Assembly: GCA_003640385.1 (NCBI GenBank)
Contig: RCAB01000399.1
Coordinates: 1-60,123, forward strand
Source of the DNA: Setaria digitata
Taxonomy: Eukaryota; Nematoda; Chromadorea; Rhabditida; Setariidae
DNA length: 60,123 bases
Direction: 5' to 3'
Shown: piece after piece, positions 26,201 to 38,850 of the stretch
Layout of the letters: each line of letters starts with the position of its first letter
Numbering within the stretch: the first letter of the stretch is position 1
Notes under the pieces: generated by a model
Seen by the model: the letters and a program-made list of their open reading frames with translations, nothing else
What the model was told of the DNA's origin: nothing
Database searches by the model: none
Program-made: the position numbers and the translations under genes

Positions 26201-27916
26201 CTTAACTACTACAAATAATTACGATGACGATGATAATATTGAGATTAGATGACGGTAGTGAGTATGACGACAGCACAATTGACGATAATGATGGAGCGAA
26301 AAGTTTTTCTGGCTGCACACACAACGAAAAACGTAAACAAATCGACGACATTTGAAATGGAAGAAAGGATAGAAATCAATCAATCGTCGCATCAACAGGA
26401 ACCAAACAATCAAATCAATTCAACCAAGTTGTTGTAAAATTAGAACACACTCGTGAGCAAAATATTTTTCAATTTTTTAACCAACAATTGGACCGACAAA
26501 AAAGAAAACATTTTTGTAAAACAAAGAAGAAAAAAATCATCGTTATGATACAAAAAAAAAAAACACAAAAAAGCGGGTTTTGTTTCTTAAAACAAACTTA
26601 TCTAAATTTGCAGAAACTTGGTAAATTTAAAAAATTGCATAATTTAAAACATATGGAAGTATACAATATAAAATATGTATATATCATTTTAATCCCTCTA
26701 ATCAGACATTTAAATATATAAATCATCACAGTGCATTTTTTCTTTTTTTTTTTTAGCAGTATCATTATCAAATAACGATAAGATGAGATGAATCGTAATT
26801 TGAACACCATCATCAACAAAGACGTCATGAACAGATCTGTGTAATAGTAGGCAAATGTTTTCCAGATTAAAGTGAAAAAGAAAAGCTATAAAAAAATGAT
26901 GCTAAAATCAGTACGAAGGAACGTTTTTGCTACAACCACCTAATTTTATTTCCTCATCTTTTCTCTCTTCTACCATCGATAACTTCTCACTAAACAAAGT
27001 ACAATTTTTTTTTTAAGGGGGGGGGGGGAAAAAAAAAAAAATTAAAGCGCACATTTTATGATACCACAGACAATGCCATACACATGCATATATATATTTA
27101 TATATATGTATATATTTATATTAGTCACTGCCCTCCTATTACCAATGGAATCAAATCACGTAGCAAAAAAAAAAATATCAAATCGCATTCCACCACCACT
27201 GCATATATTTTCTTCCAATCAATCAATTAAAATAACTACTCGAAATGAGGACATTAAAACCAAAACAATTTTATATCAAGCAGTAATGCTCATGCTGTAT
27301 TTCTGTAACAGTGACGAATTTTTCCAATGCTTGGGCACTGCATAATTATTGAAAACATGCACAATGCATGTAATAGCCCTTCAGACATAACAGTTTCAGA
27401 CAGATCAAATAGCTAAATTCACACCATTTAGTTAAGAATGCAAATGACAAATTTAATTAAGAAGACATCATTTCAGTTTTCACAATCAGAGGAATTAACA
27501 CTAATAGTAAATGGATTATGGCAATGAGAAGGAGTGATTGAATTCCGACAACACTAAGAAAATTACTGAAGAAAATATTACTGAAAACTCCCACAACTCT
27601 TAAAATATTATTATTGCCCCAACACCACAAAACTTTTCTACCGATGGAATAAGTCAGGAACGAGTCAACACCTTAATAATATGCGGTTAGCTTCAATATG
27701 CAAACATTTTTACTAGTTAGCTTTAAAAAAAAGCCTGAAACATAGACCTAAAGTTGACTTATAAATAGGAAACGAAAAAAAAAATGTTAATTTTGCTAGC
27801 ATATGAATTGACACACCTTGATGGACAGCAACTTCACAGTTGGGACCATCGCAATAAACAAGCGGATTTGATTCCCAACCATTCTCATCGGCACAAACAC
27901 AACAGCCACCCAGCAT
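14219..27916 (-). CDS. zfp-1: AF10/AF17-type PHD-finger chromatin protein (zfp-1 homologue), about 1,032 aa
   Basis: AF10 proteins read histone H3 and recruit the H3K79 methyltransferase DOT1L. Exons: 27919-27817, 25064-24888, 24282-24183, 23708-23612, 23396-23289, 19599-19387, 18980-18832, 18651-18535, 18362-18215, 18101-17957, 17783-17677, 17421-17271, 17148-17007, 16837-16647, 16177-16018, 15724-15212, 14878-14572, 14392-14219; all join in phase. Residues 1-194 form the PHD, zinc-knuckle and extended-PHD module (GGCCVCADENGW, CYLCMERG, GACMPCNKPGC, FHVTCAQAEGLLCEE, VKYCGYC). A basic nuclear-localisation-like segment lies near 452-470. MEELLERQWEQG and ENVRLEETLSQLARRRDHLL (about 625-690) match the AF10 octapeptide and leucine zipper. 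The rest is low-complexity, with runs of 12 Gly, 7 Gln and 8 Ala. The start is uncertain: the ATG at 27916 is the first in frame, but conserved K-E-M before it suggests coding upstream. Confidence 0.95.
14404..14506 (+). repeat. Tandem duplication of about 55 bp in the last zfp-1 intron
   Basis: A segment with ATTATTCTCTCTCAAA, GACAAAACAAA and GTGACAAA at 14404 recurs at about 14459 with a few substitutions. It begins 12 bases upstream, in gene direction, of the acceptor of the last coding exon (14392), so it may include branch-point sequence. Confidence 0.8.
22627..22658 (+). repeat. CTT trinucleotide microsatellite in a zfp-1 intron
   Basis: An interrupted CTT/CTC run lies in the 3.7-kb intron between the zinc-finger exons and the glycine-rich exon. 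On the minus strand it could read as polylysine or polyglutamate, but neither frame joins the flanking exons without a stop. I treat it as non-coding. Confidence 0.8.
22888..22917 (+). repeat. GAT trinucleotide microsatellite
   Basis: About nine uninterrupted GAT/ATG repeats, inside the same zfp-1 intron. The polyaspartate or polymethionine open frames it makes on the plus strand are artefacts of the repeat. Confidence 0.9.
27017..27028 (+). repeat. Run of 12 G between poly(T) and poly(A)
   Basis: A 12-base G homopolymer is flanked by a T run on the left and an A run on the right, inside a zfp-1 intron. Such G runs are rare at this base composition. Confidence 0.9.
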
Positions 27917-28419
27917 TTCCTAAAATTCTACAGCAGTCATAATAATTCGTAAAAACGGCCTAGCTTAAATGATTTTCAAAGAGGCTTGTAATGCGATAAT
28001 TCCAACAAACACGTACACCCAATTTACATTTCTCGATCAACAACATTTCAAGTTTAAAGAACAGGGAATATCGCATTTTGGTTATATCTGTATCTAGTTA
28101 ATCAAACTACCTACTCAGTATTTACTAACCTTTCTGCCTTATTTAACAGCTATTTTGATAATGTTCTCACAGAACGAAAAATATAAAAAAATATACAAAC
28201 ATATAAAAAATGTAAAGAAAATTCAAAAATCACGAAAGGCTCATATGCATCGATTTAGTAGTATCAAGCTTCAGGCGAATAAACCTTCAAAACTACTCGT
28301 ATTATCATTTTCTTTTTTTTTTTTTTTTTTTTTTTATTTTTGAACTAAGTTGACTACTATTGCTACATTCATCATTCTAATAAATACGAAAAATAATTAC
28401 AAAAGAAAAAAGTAACAAC

Positions 28420-28524
28420 CTTATTAACTACAACATTTTCGGCGCGAGAAGTGCCTGATTCATTCGAGATATTTGCCACTGCCGTCCGTTTACCAATTGC
28501 TTCTTCTTGACGCAAATGTTAAAT
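28420..28524 (-). other. zfp-1: Probable 5' exon of zfp-1, mostly untranslated
   Basis: The segment lies between a TTTTTTGGCAG acceptor (ending 28525) and an AAG/GTTGTT donor (28419). Its phase-0 frame is open from just after a TAA near the 5' edge to the donor. It reads RQEEAIGKRT and then a serine-rich stretch ending VVVNK. Joined to the next exon it gives NKEMLGGCCVC. AF10 has KEMIGGCCVC at the same place, so the junction is credible. No in-frame ATG exists in this exon. An out-of-frame ATG at about 28468 opens a short upstream reading frame. Either translation starts at 27916, or an upstream exon that I could not find splices into this one. Confidence 0.55.
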
Positions 28525-29509
28525 CTGCCAAAAAAAGAGAAAAAAACAGTTACGATTGTCAGCATCATAATAATAATAATTCCAACAGTAACGAATGATA
28601 ATAACAACCATTACTGATAATTTATAGCAACAATTAAAAGTGACAATCACTACTAACAATTACATTTAATAAGGAGAGAATTTCAAGCGCCGCTTGTATT
28701 ATCCAAAACATACAGTGTACGAGACATATGTCACAAATTTGTAACTAAAACAAAAAATAAAAAAGTGGAAAGAAATAATTAAAGTACTTAAAAACTGCTA
28801 AAAAAAAAATCAAAAACTCCTAAACCCAACCAAAAACATCTAAACACTTCAGATTTTTATCCTAGAATACAAAATACTCTAAAATGTCAAAAATATGTTA
28901 GCAAATTATTAATTGTATTTACAATCACCCAATAATTATTACAAACATTATCAAAAAAAAAAAGAATAAGCCAAAAACTAGCATTAACAAATATTTCAGT
29001 ACACCTACTTAATGTACCAAATTTTAATCATCACATATTAAAATAATCACTGTCAACCCACATTCAAATTATCACATAATCAAATAATCACTATTATCAC
29101 CACTCTTTTCTACACTGCTCCAACGATAACAATCAAATTATCACGTAGCCAAATAATCAGTGCCATTCTTCATTCTCTTACACATCATCCTAATGATAAA
29201 CGACCGCTGCATTTAAACTCTGGAGATAATCAGTTCAACTAATCTCAATAATCAAAACTGAAACGGAAAATGAACTGGCAAGCATCCCGAAAAGTAAATA
29301 CGCATATATATCAACACATTCATCTACTTTTTAAATATCCCAGTACTGATATCGATTTTGATCAACATAACAAAATTGAATGAAATGGGAAAATGACGCA
29401 TTGGCGTTGCTTCAAAAAAGGAATCATAAAAAGAAAGCTCCTCTAAAAGGGACGCCTGAAAATGCCAAAGAACCTTGAAAAATTTTTCCACATACAAAAC
29501 ACACATACA

Positions 29510-29539
29510 TACACACACACATACACATATACAGACACA

Positions 29540-29582
<43 letters not shown>
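29510..29582 (+). repeat. CA microsatellite, interrupted then perfect
   Basis: An imperfect CA/TACA run is followed by an uninterrupted CA run of about 23 units. It lies roughly 1 kb from the much longer CA array. Confidence 0.9.
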
Positions 29583-29585
<3 letters not shown>

Positions 29586-30271
29586 TATATACCCCATACA
29601 TGAACGAAAATCATTTCTCTTCTTTTCACGACTTACCAATTAAACGAATTACGATACGATAACATACATACACAGAGAGACAGACACACGTACATACAAC
29701 TCTTATTATAGATATAACCTTCAAATTTAACCAGTAAATGAAGCCAACTATGTTAAAATGTCACCTTCCAAGTTCCTAATCACTCCTTAATTATAATGCA
29801 ATCAATATCTGAAATATCAATTTCCAATCTTCAATTTCATCCCCACAAAAATCTCATTTTAAACTATCATATGCACACATATGAGCACGAAATACTATAA
29901 GAATTGTTATATCCTATTTTATATTTCACAACTAAGTCAAACTAATCTAAAAGAAAATCACTTAAATAATGTGTCATAAAAAAATTTGAAAAAAAAGAAA
30001 AAAAAAAAATCTTTCCAATAATTACAATAATTTTTTTTAAACATATTTATATGTCAAGACATTCACATTCACTGATAATATATCACTAATTACCTAAATA
30101 CTCCTCCTATAATATAATTAGCACTCATTTTTTATTATTTTTGTAAACAAATACAATTTTTCTTTCATCAATAATAATTCACTAAATAATCATTTTATAA
30201 CTTCAAAAAAAAAAAAAAAAAAGCATAATATAAAGAACAGCTGAAGCAAAGAGAGAAGAAAATAATGAGAG

Positions 30272-30861
<590 letters not shown>

Positions 30862-31095
30862 ATACGAAGTAAAAAGAATTGGGAAAGTAGGAGAAAATAA
30901 AAAGTTGCTCTTTCGATGAAGATTTTCGACGTCTCAATAGTCCAACAACCAACGGGAAGAGAGAAGAAATGCCTGATGATGGATTGATATCGTTGAAAAC
31001 TATCCTTTCTCTCCCATCTTTCCATTCTACCTTCCCTTTCCTCTTCTCTCCTGTCATCCTCCCTCTTCTTTTCAGCCCCTATCCCGCATCTCCTG

Positions 31096-31162
31096 CACCT
31101 CACCTCGCACCTTGCACCTTGCACCTCGCACCTCGCACCAGCACCAGCACCAGCACCAACAA
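31096..31162 (+). repeat. GCACCT/GCACCA hexamer repeats
   Basis: About ten consecutive six- to seven-base units of the form GCACC plus T, TC, TT or A. It is embedded in a C+T-rich stretch that also carries CT and CTA runs to about 31290. The segment has no coding support. Confidence 0.85.
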
Positions 31163-33339
31163 CTACCAACCATCTTTCTCTCTCTCTCTCTTCCTCTGTC
31201 TCTCTCATCCCAATCCGGCTTCTTTTTCCTTTCTCAACTACTTCCCATCCTCCTCCTTCTACTACCACCACTACTACTACTACTGGTGCTACTGTTTCCT
31301 TCACCACTACAACCTCCCAATACACTGATCCAATCAACCAAGAGAAAAGAAAAAAATCTTAATAACATTAACTAGAGCTTTCAATAATAACTACATAAGT
31401 CATTTCCCATTTCTCACATCCATTCATTCATTCATTTAGAGGCAAAAGTGAAAACTAAAATAATTACTTTAAATTATGTCCTTTTTCTATTATAATTAGT
31501 TTTATTATTGTTACTACTATTACCAATATTCATGTCAATCAATTACAGTAAAACTTCTCCTGTACTATCTATACCTCTATTGAAAAGAAAAAGAAGAAAA
31601 AAAAAAATATTCCAGCCAATTAATTTAAAAATAATTACAATAGCAATAATAGAAATGGTAATAATAATTTATTATTATTGCAATTATAATAATAATTACG
31701 TAAATGTATAAAACTATTTCCTCGTCTTTTTTTACTTTCTTTCCCTCGTCCTCGTCATTTTTTTTTTTAATATTATTTACATCATTTACAATTAATTAGC
31801 CACATAATATTAACTTAAACCAACAGAAAAATATATTCAGAAGTGGTGGTCAATGCAATAACAGGACGTTGTTCAAATGAAAATGGAAGAAAAATGAAGG
31901 AATTTCGAAATAAAAAGGTAGCATTTACCATTAAGTATAATCAATCATACAATATTAAAATCATTATCATTACCCTTTGGGTTCAAAAAAAAAACCCTTT
32001 AACTAAAACAGCCTACTGGTAACATATTAGCACTGTACTCTCAGTGCATATATTATTTAGAATAAATCTGATATCAATTCAGCTTTAGCAAATCTTTTTA
32101 ACCAATAGCTAATACCTGAGCAGTGAAATGTTAGTAGTATACTCTATTCTATAATAGGATATCCTATTACATCATATGATATTATTTCTCTATTCATCAT
32201 AAATTTCATTTCTACTATGTAAATAATACAATAATTTTATACCATCTTTTGTATTACATCATATCTTTCATTCTCATGCAACTTATATCGTCTCTATATC
32301 ATTTTCTCCTCCTTTTTTTTTCCCACACTAAAATAGGATGGAATTTTCCTAAAAATTTAAAAACCTCTTTCACCAAAATATACAACAACATTAACTGTTT
32401 GCTGCCGATCAATGCAGTGAAATTTGAATGAATGAAAAATAGACGAATAGTTTGATTTACAAGTGTTGTTTTTGTTATTATCGCTGTTAACAGCTATATA
32501 TATATATTTTATACATCCCATATTTTTAATAAACTTTTTTCTTCTCCTACTTACTAGCCTCAACTTTTTTCCCCAAGCTCAAACTAAATTTGCATTAATC
32601 ATTTGAATGGTGATTATATATGTAGCAAATTTTCGTAAACTATGTAAATCGCCTCCGCACTCCCGCAAATATAATTTTTTTATTCTCGCTTATTTTATTT
32701 TATTTTATTTTTAACCTACTAACTGTATATGAAGCACTTCAAATAATTAGTAAAACAAAGTAGTGTAAAAACAATACTACACGCTACCATGTCGTACACA
32801 AATCTTTTCCTTTGTCTATTTAATCGTAAATAACAATAACATTAAGCAAATTTGAGCAATTAAATTTATCATTACATGCAATAATCTTATCTCAAAAAAA
32901 AAGAAAAAAGGAAACGATAAGGAGGAAAAGAAGGAGAAAAATGGAGAAAAAGAATTGTGATAAGAATGATAAACAATAAAATAGCCATCAAATACATTTG
33001 CAGTACTTTACAGGAAAAAAAAAAAAAAAAAGAAAGAAAATTACACCTAGAACACCGATAGCCAAAATAGTGACAACTACAATGACACGAAATGAAAAAG
33101 GAACGCAGTGAGAGATGGAGAAGAGGTGGCAATGGCAAAATCAATAAAAATAATAACTGTGATAATGATAATGATAATGGTAATGATGATAAATAATAAA
33201 TAATGATTAGACGTCATCGTTGAGCTAAGCGAAAGCTAAAAAGATTGTGGAAAAGGAGCAATTAAAGCTAGTGCGTAATGATTGATTACAAATTACTAGA
33301 AGGCTTTAATAAACGCGACAGTGCTATTTCAAAAAACTA

Positions 33340-33665
33340 ACGAAGTGCAGCATGAGAGATGAAATGGGAAAGAGGGATATCGCGGGAATGATATACGGGG
33401 AAAGGAAACGGAAGAGGAAGTATGGAATAACGCGGGAGAAGGAGTAATACGAGGGAGGAAGTGAGGAGCAACGCGGGAAGGATATTTGAGGAAGGAATGG
33501 GAAATAAACAGTAGCACGGGAGGGGAAGCAGGGAATAACGCGGCACGGGAAGCGCGGAATAACGCGGTAGCGGAAGCACGGAAGAAGAGGTAATACGGGG
33601 GAGGGTGGAGTGCGAGAGGGGTAACGCGGGGGAGAGAATTGCGGGAAGGAGGATAAGGCGGGGAG
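33340..33665 (+). repeat. G-rich, purine-skewed degenerate minisatellite
   Basis: About 325 bp are almost purely A and G on the plus strand and rich in CpG. An AACGCGG core recurs in contexts such as GGAATAACGCGG and GCAACGCGGGAAGG, spaced irregularly at about 20-45 bp. Overlapping minus-strand open frames of more than 150 codons, rich in Pro, Ser and Arg, come from the absence of A+T-rich stops. I do not think they are genes. Confidence 0.75.
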
Positions 33666-33689
33666 ACTGTATGAGAGGCAGACTGAGTT

Positions 33690-33755
33690 GAACTGAAATG
33701 GAATGGAATAGAATGAAATGAAATGAATTGGAATGGAATGGAATGGAATGGAACG
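33690..33755 (+). repeat. GGAAT/GAAAT pentamer array
   Basis: About 13 tandem five-base units, GGAAT with GAAAT and GAATA variants, directly follow the G-rich tract. A CT microsatellite follows at 33836-33858. Confidence 0.9.
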
Positions 33756-36002
33756 AATAACAGGCTTTAGGATGAATGAGCATAACACTACAAGTTCCCA
33801 TTTGCCAGTTTGTCCAAGTGCATCATTGTCATCTCTTTCTCTCTCTCTCTCTCTCTTCCTCTTTCTCTCTCCACTCTATTTACCACCCACTCAGTCTCGA
33901 TCGATCTATCGATCAATCTATTGATCGAGAAATGAAACTGACGCATTTTGTGTGTGTCTGTGTGTTACTGCTACTGCTAAGCATAAATGAGCAATTATTA
34001 TCGACTTTCATCTAATAATTTTTCTCTTTCCACCAATGAAAATCATTCCCTATCTATCCTTCTTTCCTCCGTTCGTTCGTTCTTTCAGTCCATTCAATCG
34101 GTTTAATTCGATCGCTTACTCTTTCATTCTTTTTTCCTTCTTCCTCTGCCTCTTTCCCTCTCTTTCTCCCTCTCTCTGTAAATATATATTACATGTTGTG
34201 ACGTCACGAAATGAAATAGTTGATCATTATAATATAAAATAATATAATAATATATTATTTTACCAATTTGCATATAATTATGAAAATTAGCGATAATTAA
34301 TTTTCTCCTTATAGGATTAAATGATTGATGATTGATTCACTTCATGATCATCCGTTTTCAGTTATTACTTTTGAACTTATTTCATTTTTGACGCTTAAAA
34401 ATATTCATAGTGATTCGGATTATTCATTCTCAAATGATTTCCTATCTTTCCTTGTTTTATAATGTAAGCTTAGATATCACCTTTATAAGTGGCATTTTGA
34501 GGTTTCTTTGATAAATTTTGCTTGGTGATACTATAAATCTTGATATTCTTGGTAATTCGCTTTTCATATTTTGATGTCAGTACTATGATTATTCACATAT
34601 CAGTATCTCTATTTTGCTTAAATTTGTTATCACTATTGTGATTTATTTGCACCTCTATACTATCACTTTGATATTCTCTATTACTGGTTCGTCTTGCTTT
34701 ACCCCTTAGAACTAACTTATGATTTATGTGTTGCAATGGTATCTATATATTTATACCCAGCTACACTCATAATTCTTTAAACCACTACAGTACTTCACAT
34801 CCTGGTATCACTACTACTTCATTAACATATCATTACTTCCTTTAATGGTATTTAAATTTTAATATTTTTATAACTTCTTATTATGCCGTACCATTTATTT
34901 TGTGCATGATTTTTAATACCGTAATAGCTAGCACCTCTGTTGCCTTCTTGGCACCACAATTACAGTACTGAAAAAAGTTATATTGCTACTGTAACTGTTT
35001 ACACAGCGAACTTCCACTATGTTAGTTTTACTATTATCACTAATTTCAATTGCACCGCTTTATTCCTTTCCTTTACTATAATAATTACACAAAAATACTA
35101 TTACTATAATTTATTCATGCACTATTTTGTGTTATTTACATTGTGGCAGTATCTACTTTCCGGTAGATTTGCTGGTATAATTGGTGTGGTTCCTCATTTC
35201 GACGATACCTGTGTATGCAGTAACATCACTATGCTTCTTATGTCCCGCGATAATAGGATAGATTTTCCTACTGCAAAATTTACCGCTTTGCAACATCAAA
35301 TTTCTTGATATGTAATTGGTACCACTACGTTCGGTATATAATTGGTACCACTGTAGAGACAACTATACTGGTGGCATCCGTAGCGTCTCTTGGTAATAAT
35401 ATTTAGTATGTCGGCATTATTTGACTAAATGATAAAGGCTAACCAATATGAGCTTGGATAGAATAACTTTTTTTTTTTTTTTTTTAATACAACCAAATGT
35501 CCATAAAGTCTGTGAAGGAAGCATTATTTTGTTCAAGTAGAATTTTAACCGATTCATACTAATCTTTCTATCCTTTCTTTTCTATTTTGTTCAATAAAAA
35601 CTAAACAACTAAATACTATCATTATTTCGCAAGAAAAAAAAAAAAAAAACTAGTAACAATTTGTCATTATGTACTGAACAATTTTCTCTCGTTTATTATT
35701 TACTAAAAAATTCATCACTAGATCTAAAATTATTAGAAACTGTTAACTGAAGCACAGATTTATGGATAAATAATACAAAAATCATCAAATTTTACTTATC
35801 TCTTTTACGAATATGAAAGCTTTGTGGCAAAAAGTAAAAATAGAAAAACATGAAATCTTGAAAAAAAAAAAGGAATTTTTTAACCACTACAATTAACTGG
35901 CTTAGGATGAGATGCAGTATAATAAATTGCATTTTGTTTATATTTGCAATATTTTCCGTATAAGATTTTTCATAAATGACGCATTTTCCGCGTATTAGAA
36001 AT

Positions 36003-36382
36003 AGGTCACGTGGGAACAATAATTCTAATGTCATTTTTGCCTGACCACGGTCAAAAAATTCAAAATTTCTCCTCGCATAGTTTCATTGAACGACATATGA
36101 CATTTAGTGACAAAGTGCTGTACACGGCAAGTCACCATCTAAAAAGATGTGAGACACAAAAATAGTAGTAATGCGATTAACCTATGTGACGCAGTTGACC
36201 TTTGCAATGAATATTTTTGCGACAGGTAACCAAAAATAGCAAGGTGTTGACCTTTGTGACAAGTATGCAGTACTCATAGTGTTTAATAATAAGGGTAGTA
36301 TATCAAAACTTGTAATAAGTTATCAATAATAGTGAGATTGACCCCTGCAACAATTAATCCGTAATGATGGGAGCAAAGGTCA
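36003..36382 (+). promoter_or_regulatory. Cluster of AGGTCA-type half-sites, possible nuclear-receptor element
   Basis: GGTCA or TGACC occurs at 36004, 36042, 36049, 36196, 36248, 36339 and 36378. The first is joined to a CACGTG E-box at 36007-36012. The second and third form an everted pair, TGACCACGGTCA. Three are the extended form CAAAGGTCA on one strand or the other (36194-36204, 36246-36256, 36374-36382). Part of the cluster is a degenerate tandem repeat with a shared AAAAATAG-then-TGACC layout. Nuclear receptors and basic helix-loop-helix factors bind such sites in animals. Function here is inference only; no promoter was located. Confidence 0.35.
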
Positions 36383-37553
36383 TCATCCCTTCTTCTTAAT
36401 GTTTTTGTTATGAGTAATGATCAGTTCTTCCTTAATATGCTAAGTGCCTTTAACTCTCGCTATAAAAATTTCTCAGTGAAAAAAGAAAAGAAACACCATT
36501 TGCTACGCCATCATCTATTTAAAACCATATAATTTTTAAAATTTTTTTTTAAGTCATTCGAATTAAAACTGAGCGAAATTGCAATTACTTCAAAATTATT
36601 GTATAATGCAAGCAAATATTTTACCTCATTCATATTATTTCATGAATCGAGTGTTTTGTTTGCATCGAAAGTTCTTAATTTAATTTTTTTTTCCGGCTTA
36701 AAATTTCATCGCAGTTGAATTCTTCAAATCAAACAAAAAAGCTATATTACAAAATATAAAATTTCAACATTTTATATTATCTCCCAAATGTATTTACCCT
36801 TTTGTTATATATATATATATACGAAATCATCGTACTTTACCGCGCAATATTCCTGAACTGGTAATTCCTCATACCAGATTCACTTTTACTAGAAATATTC
36901 TGACTAAACATTTCCATACATTTCCTATGACCTGTAACGTTGTTTTTAAGCATGTTAATTTACATTTTCTTTTAAAATACGAGTAGTTAATTTGTTTTAA
37001 TGCCACACATTACAATAAAAAGAATCATATAATAAAGGGGATCGATCGGCCTAGAAAGGAATTTTTTGAGATTAAAATACTCATGAATTTTTTCTTCTTT
37101 TCCGTTTTGAAACTGCATTAATAGCACCAGTTTACTGATTTCATCCGTTTTGAAAAAAAAGAAGTGGAGTGAAGAAATATGGAAATTATAACATCTACTG
37201 GTTTCGCAGTTTTCAAATTTAAATTAGTAATTTCAAATTTACCAAGGCATGTTAAAAAAAAAAAAAAGAAAAGAATTTAAGTAAGCACAAAATGGTAGTC
37301 CTTATACAATGCAGCTGCAAATATTCGTTTTATACGGCTGAAACAGTATTAAATTAAGCGGCTTTTATGGTATGTATTCGCAGGACTGTTGAATCACGTT
37401 CAAGCATTTTATTTTATTTATTTTTTTTTTGGTACAAATGAAGTTCACCATTTTTAAATTTTACTGATGAAACGAGATTAAAAGTAGCCACTGAAAATGA
37501 TCTGTAAAACCAAATATTTTTGGTATCATAATTGTTTAAAACACATAACGTTA

Positions 37554-38612
37554 TTATTTGGTTAACATATCTTTACAAATGCCATTTTCAAAGCGTAATA
37601 TACAATTTGTGTACAAGCTACCTACCAATCCATAATCATATATTCGGGAAGTTCGAATCAAAGCTGTTACCGGGAATATGTTTTGTTCGAATAATGCACC
37701 ATTCGAGATAGTCGCAAAAAAATTGCCTGCATCAGAAAGTAATGCCAATATTGTTGACAGTGACTCTTCATGTGGTATATCACTCTCATAAAACTCTACC
37801 TAGAAACTTACTAAAAATGCGAGGAATACACAAAAATTGTTAATATGTGGATTCAGGACCTAATTTTCACTTTAGTTTTATCAAATTTTAACTTCATAAA
37901 TCATATAAATTTTCAATTTAATTTATAATCCCAGTTAGTTTTTTTGATATGCGTGGAGTTAGCTTTTACTTCAGATAAAAGATGGAAATCAGGATCCTTT
38001 AACGGATAACTTACAATAACAGCAGTTTCTCCAATTAGTCTATGAGCAGAAGCACACAGTGTCGTAACACCATCAATAAGCTTTTCGTTAAAATAACGCA
38101 TTATTATCCGTGAAAGTTGCCATGGTTCTAGGGTAAATTCTTGTGAAAGTAACGTAGGTGATTGATGCCGAAGCCAATAAAGCTGAAATTATCTCAAGTA
38201 TTTACATAAATATGAACTAACATTAACTTCAAATACTGAAATAATACATCTAGACGAATTACACTGTTAAATTCACAGTGTGCACAGTCCTTCATTCCCA
38301 CGTACATCCATGCACTCACGTCCTCCCTACAAGTGCAACCTACAAATACGGGTACGCAAACACACAAATGGACAACGAATGCATCAATATTTTCTGGATA
38401 TAAAAGCAAGATTTAAATGAAGAATAAAAAAGTGAAGATAGGAAAACTAAAGGTAGCTAAACCTTTGTTCGACTACTGCTGATATTGGCAGCACATATTC
38501 GGCACAATAAATGGAATGTGTCATTATCCGTTGTAACTTCCTCATTGCCACATAAAATTAGCAATAGATTGATATTTGGTTCAGGTTTTACCTCAATATC
38601 GCCGATTAACAT
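37554..38612 (-). CDS. Unrecognised protein, 187 aa, three exons
   Basis: Exons: 38612-38463, 38182-38015 and 37799-37554, all phase 0, with donors AAG/GTTTAG and ATT/GTAAGT and acceptors TTTCAG and TTTCTAG. The start is well supported: an in-frame TAA lies directly before the ATG, and a TTTGTTGCAG acceptor ends 12 nt upstream, as expected for spliced-leader addition. The product looks globular and largely helical, with NLLLILCGNEEV and LLCRICAAN near the N-terminus. The middle holds WLRHQSPTLLSQEF and LEPWQLSRIIMRYFNEKL, and the C-terminal half LSTILALLSDAGNFFATISN. It has no signal peptide or membrane helix. I could not assign a family. It points away from rps-13 across about 0.7 kb. Confidence 0.7.
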
Positions 38613-38850
38613 TTACCAAAAACGCTGCAACAAATTCTGTTAATTAGAAACACGTAACAATAACTAATTACAAGTGACACGAATAAAACCAAATGAGACT
38701 TAAGTACCAATACAGATGATAATAATAGCATTGGAGTAATTAAGCTAACATTCGAAAAGTACGGCTGAGCAAAATTAAAATGGAATAGAAGAGAAACAAA
38801 CGCAACAGAAAGATGGAATATGTAAATCAATAAAATTTTTAATGAAATCA

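Noticed and set aside
33324..33801. Two overlapping 154-codon minus-strand frames rich in Pro, Ser and Arg
   Set aside because: Several frames are open at once over a purine-rich minisatellite. This reflects base composition and not selection for a protein.
34940..35308. 122-codon plus-strand open frame
   Set aside because: Amino-acid make-up follows A+T content (Ile, Tyr, Phe, Thr), the opposite strand is also open, and no motif or splice context is present.
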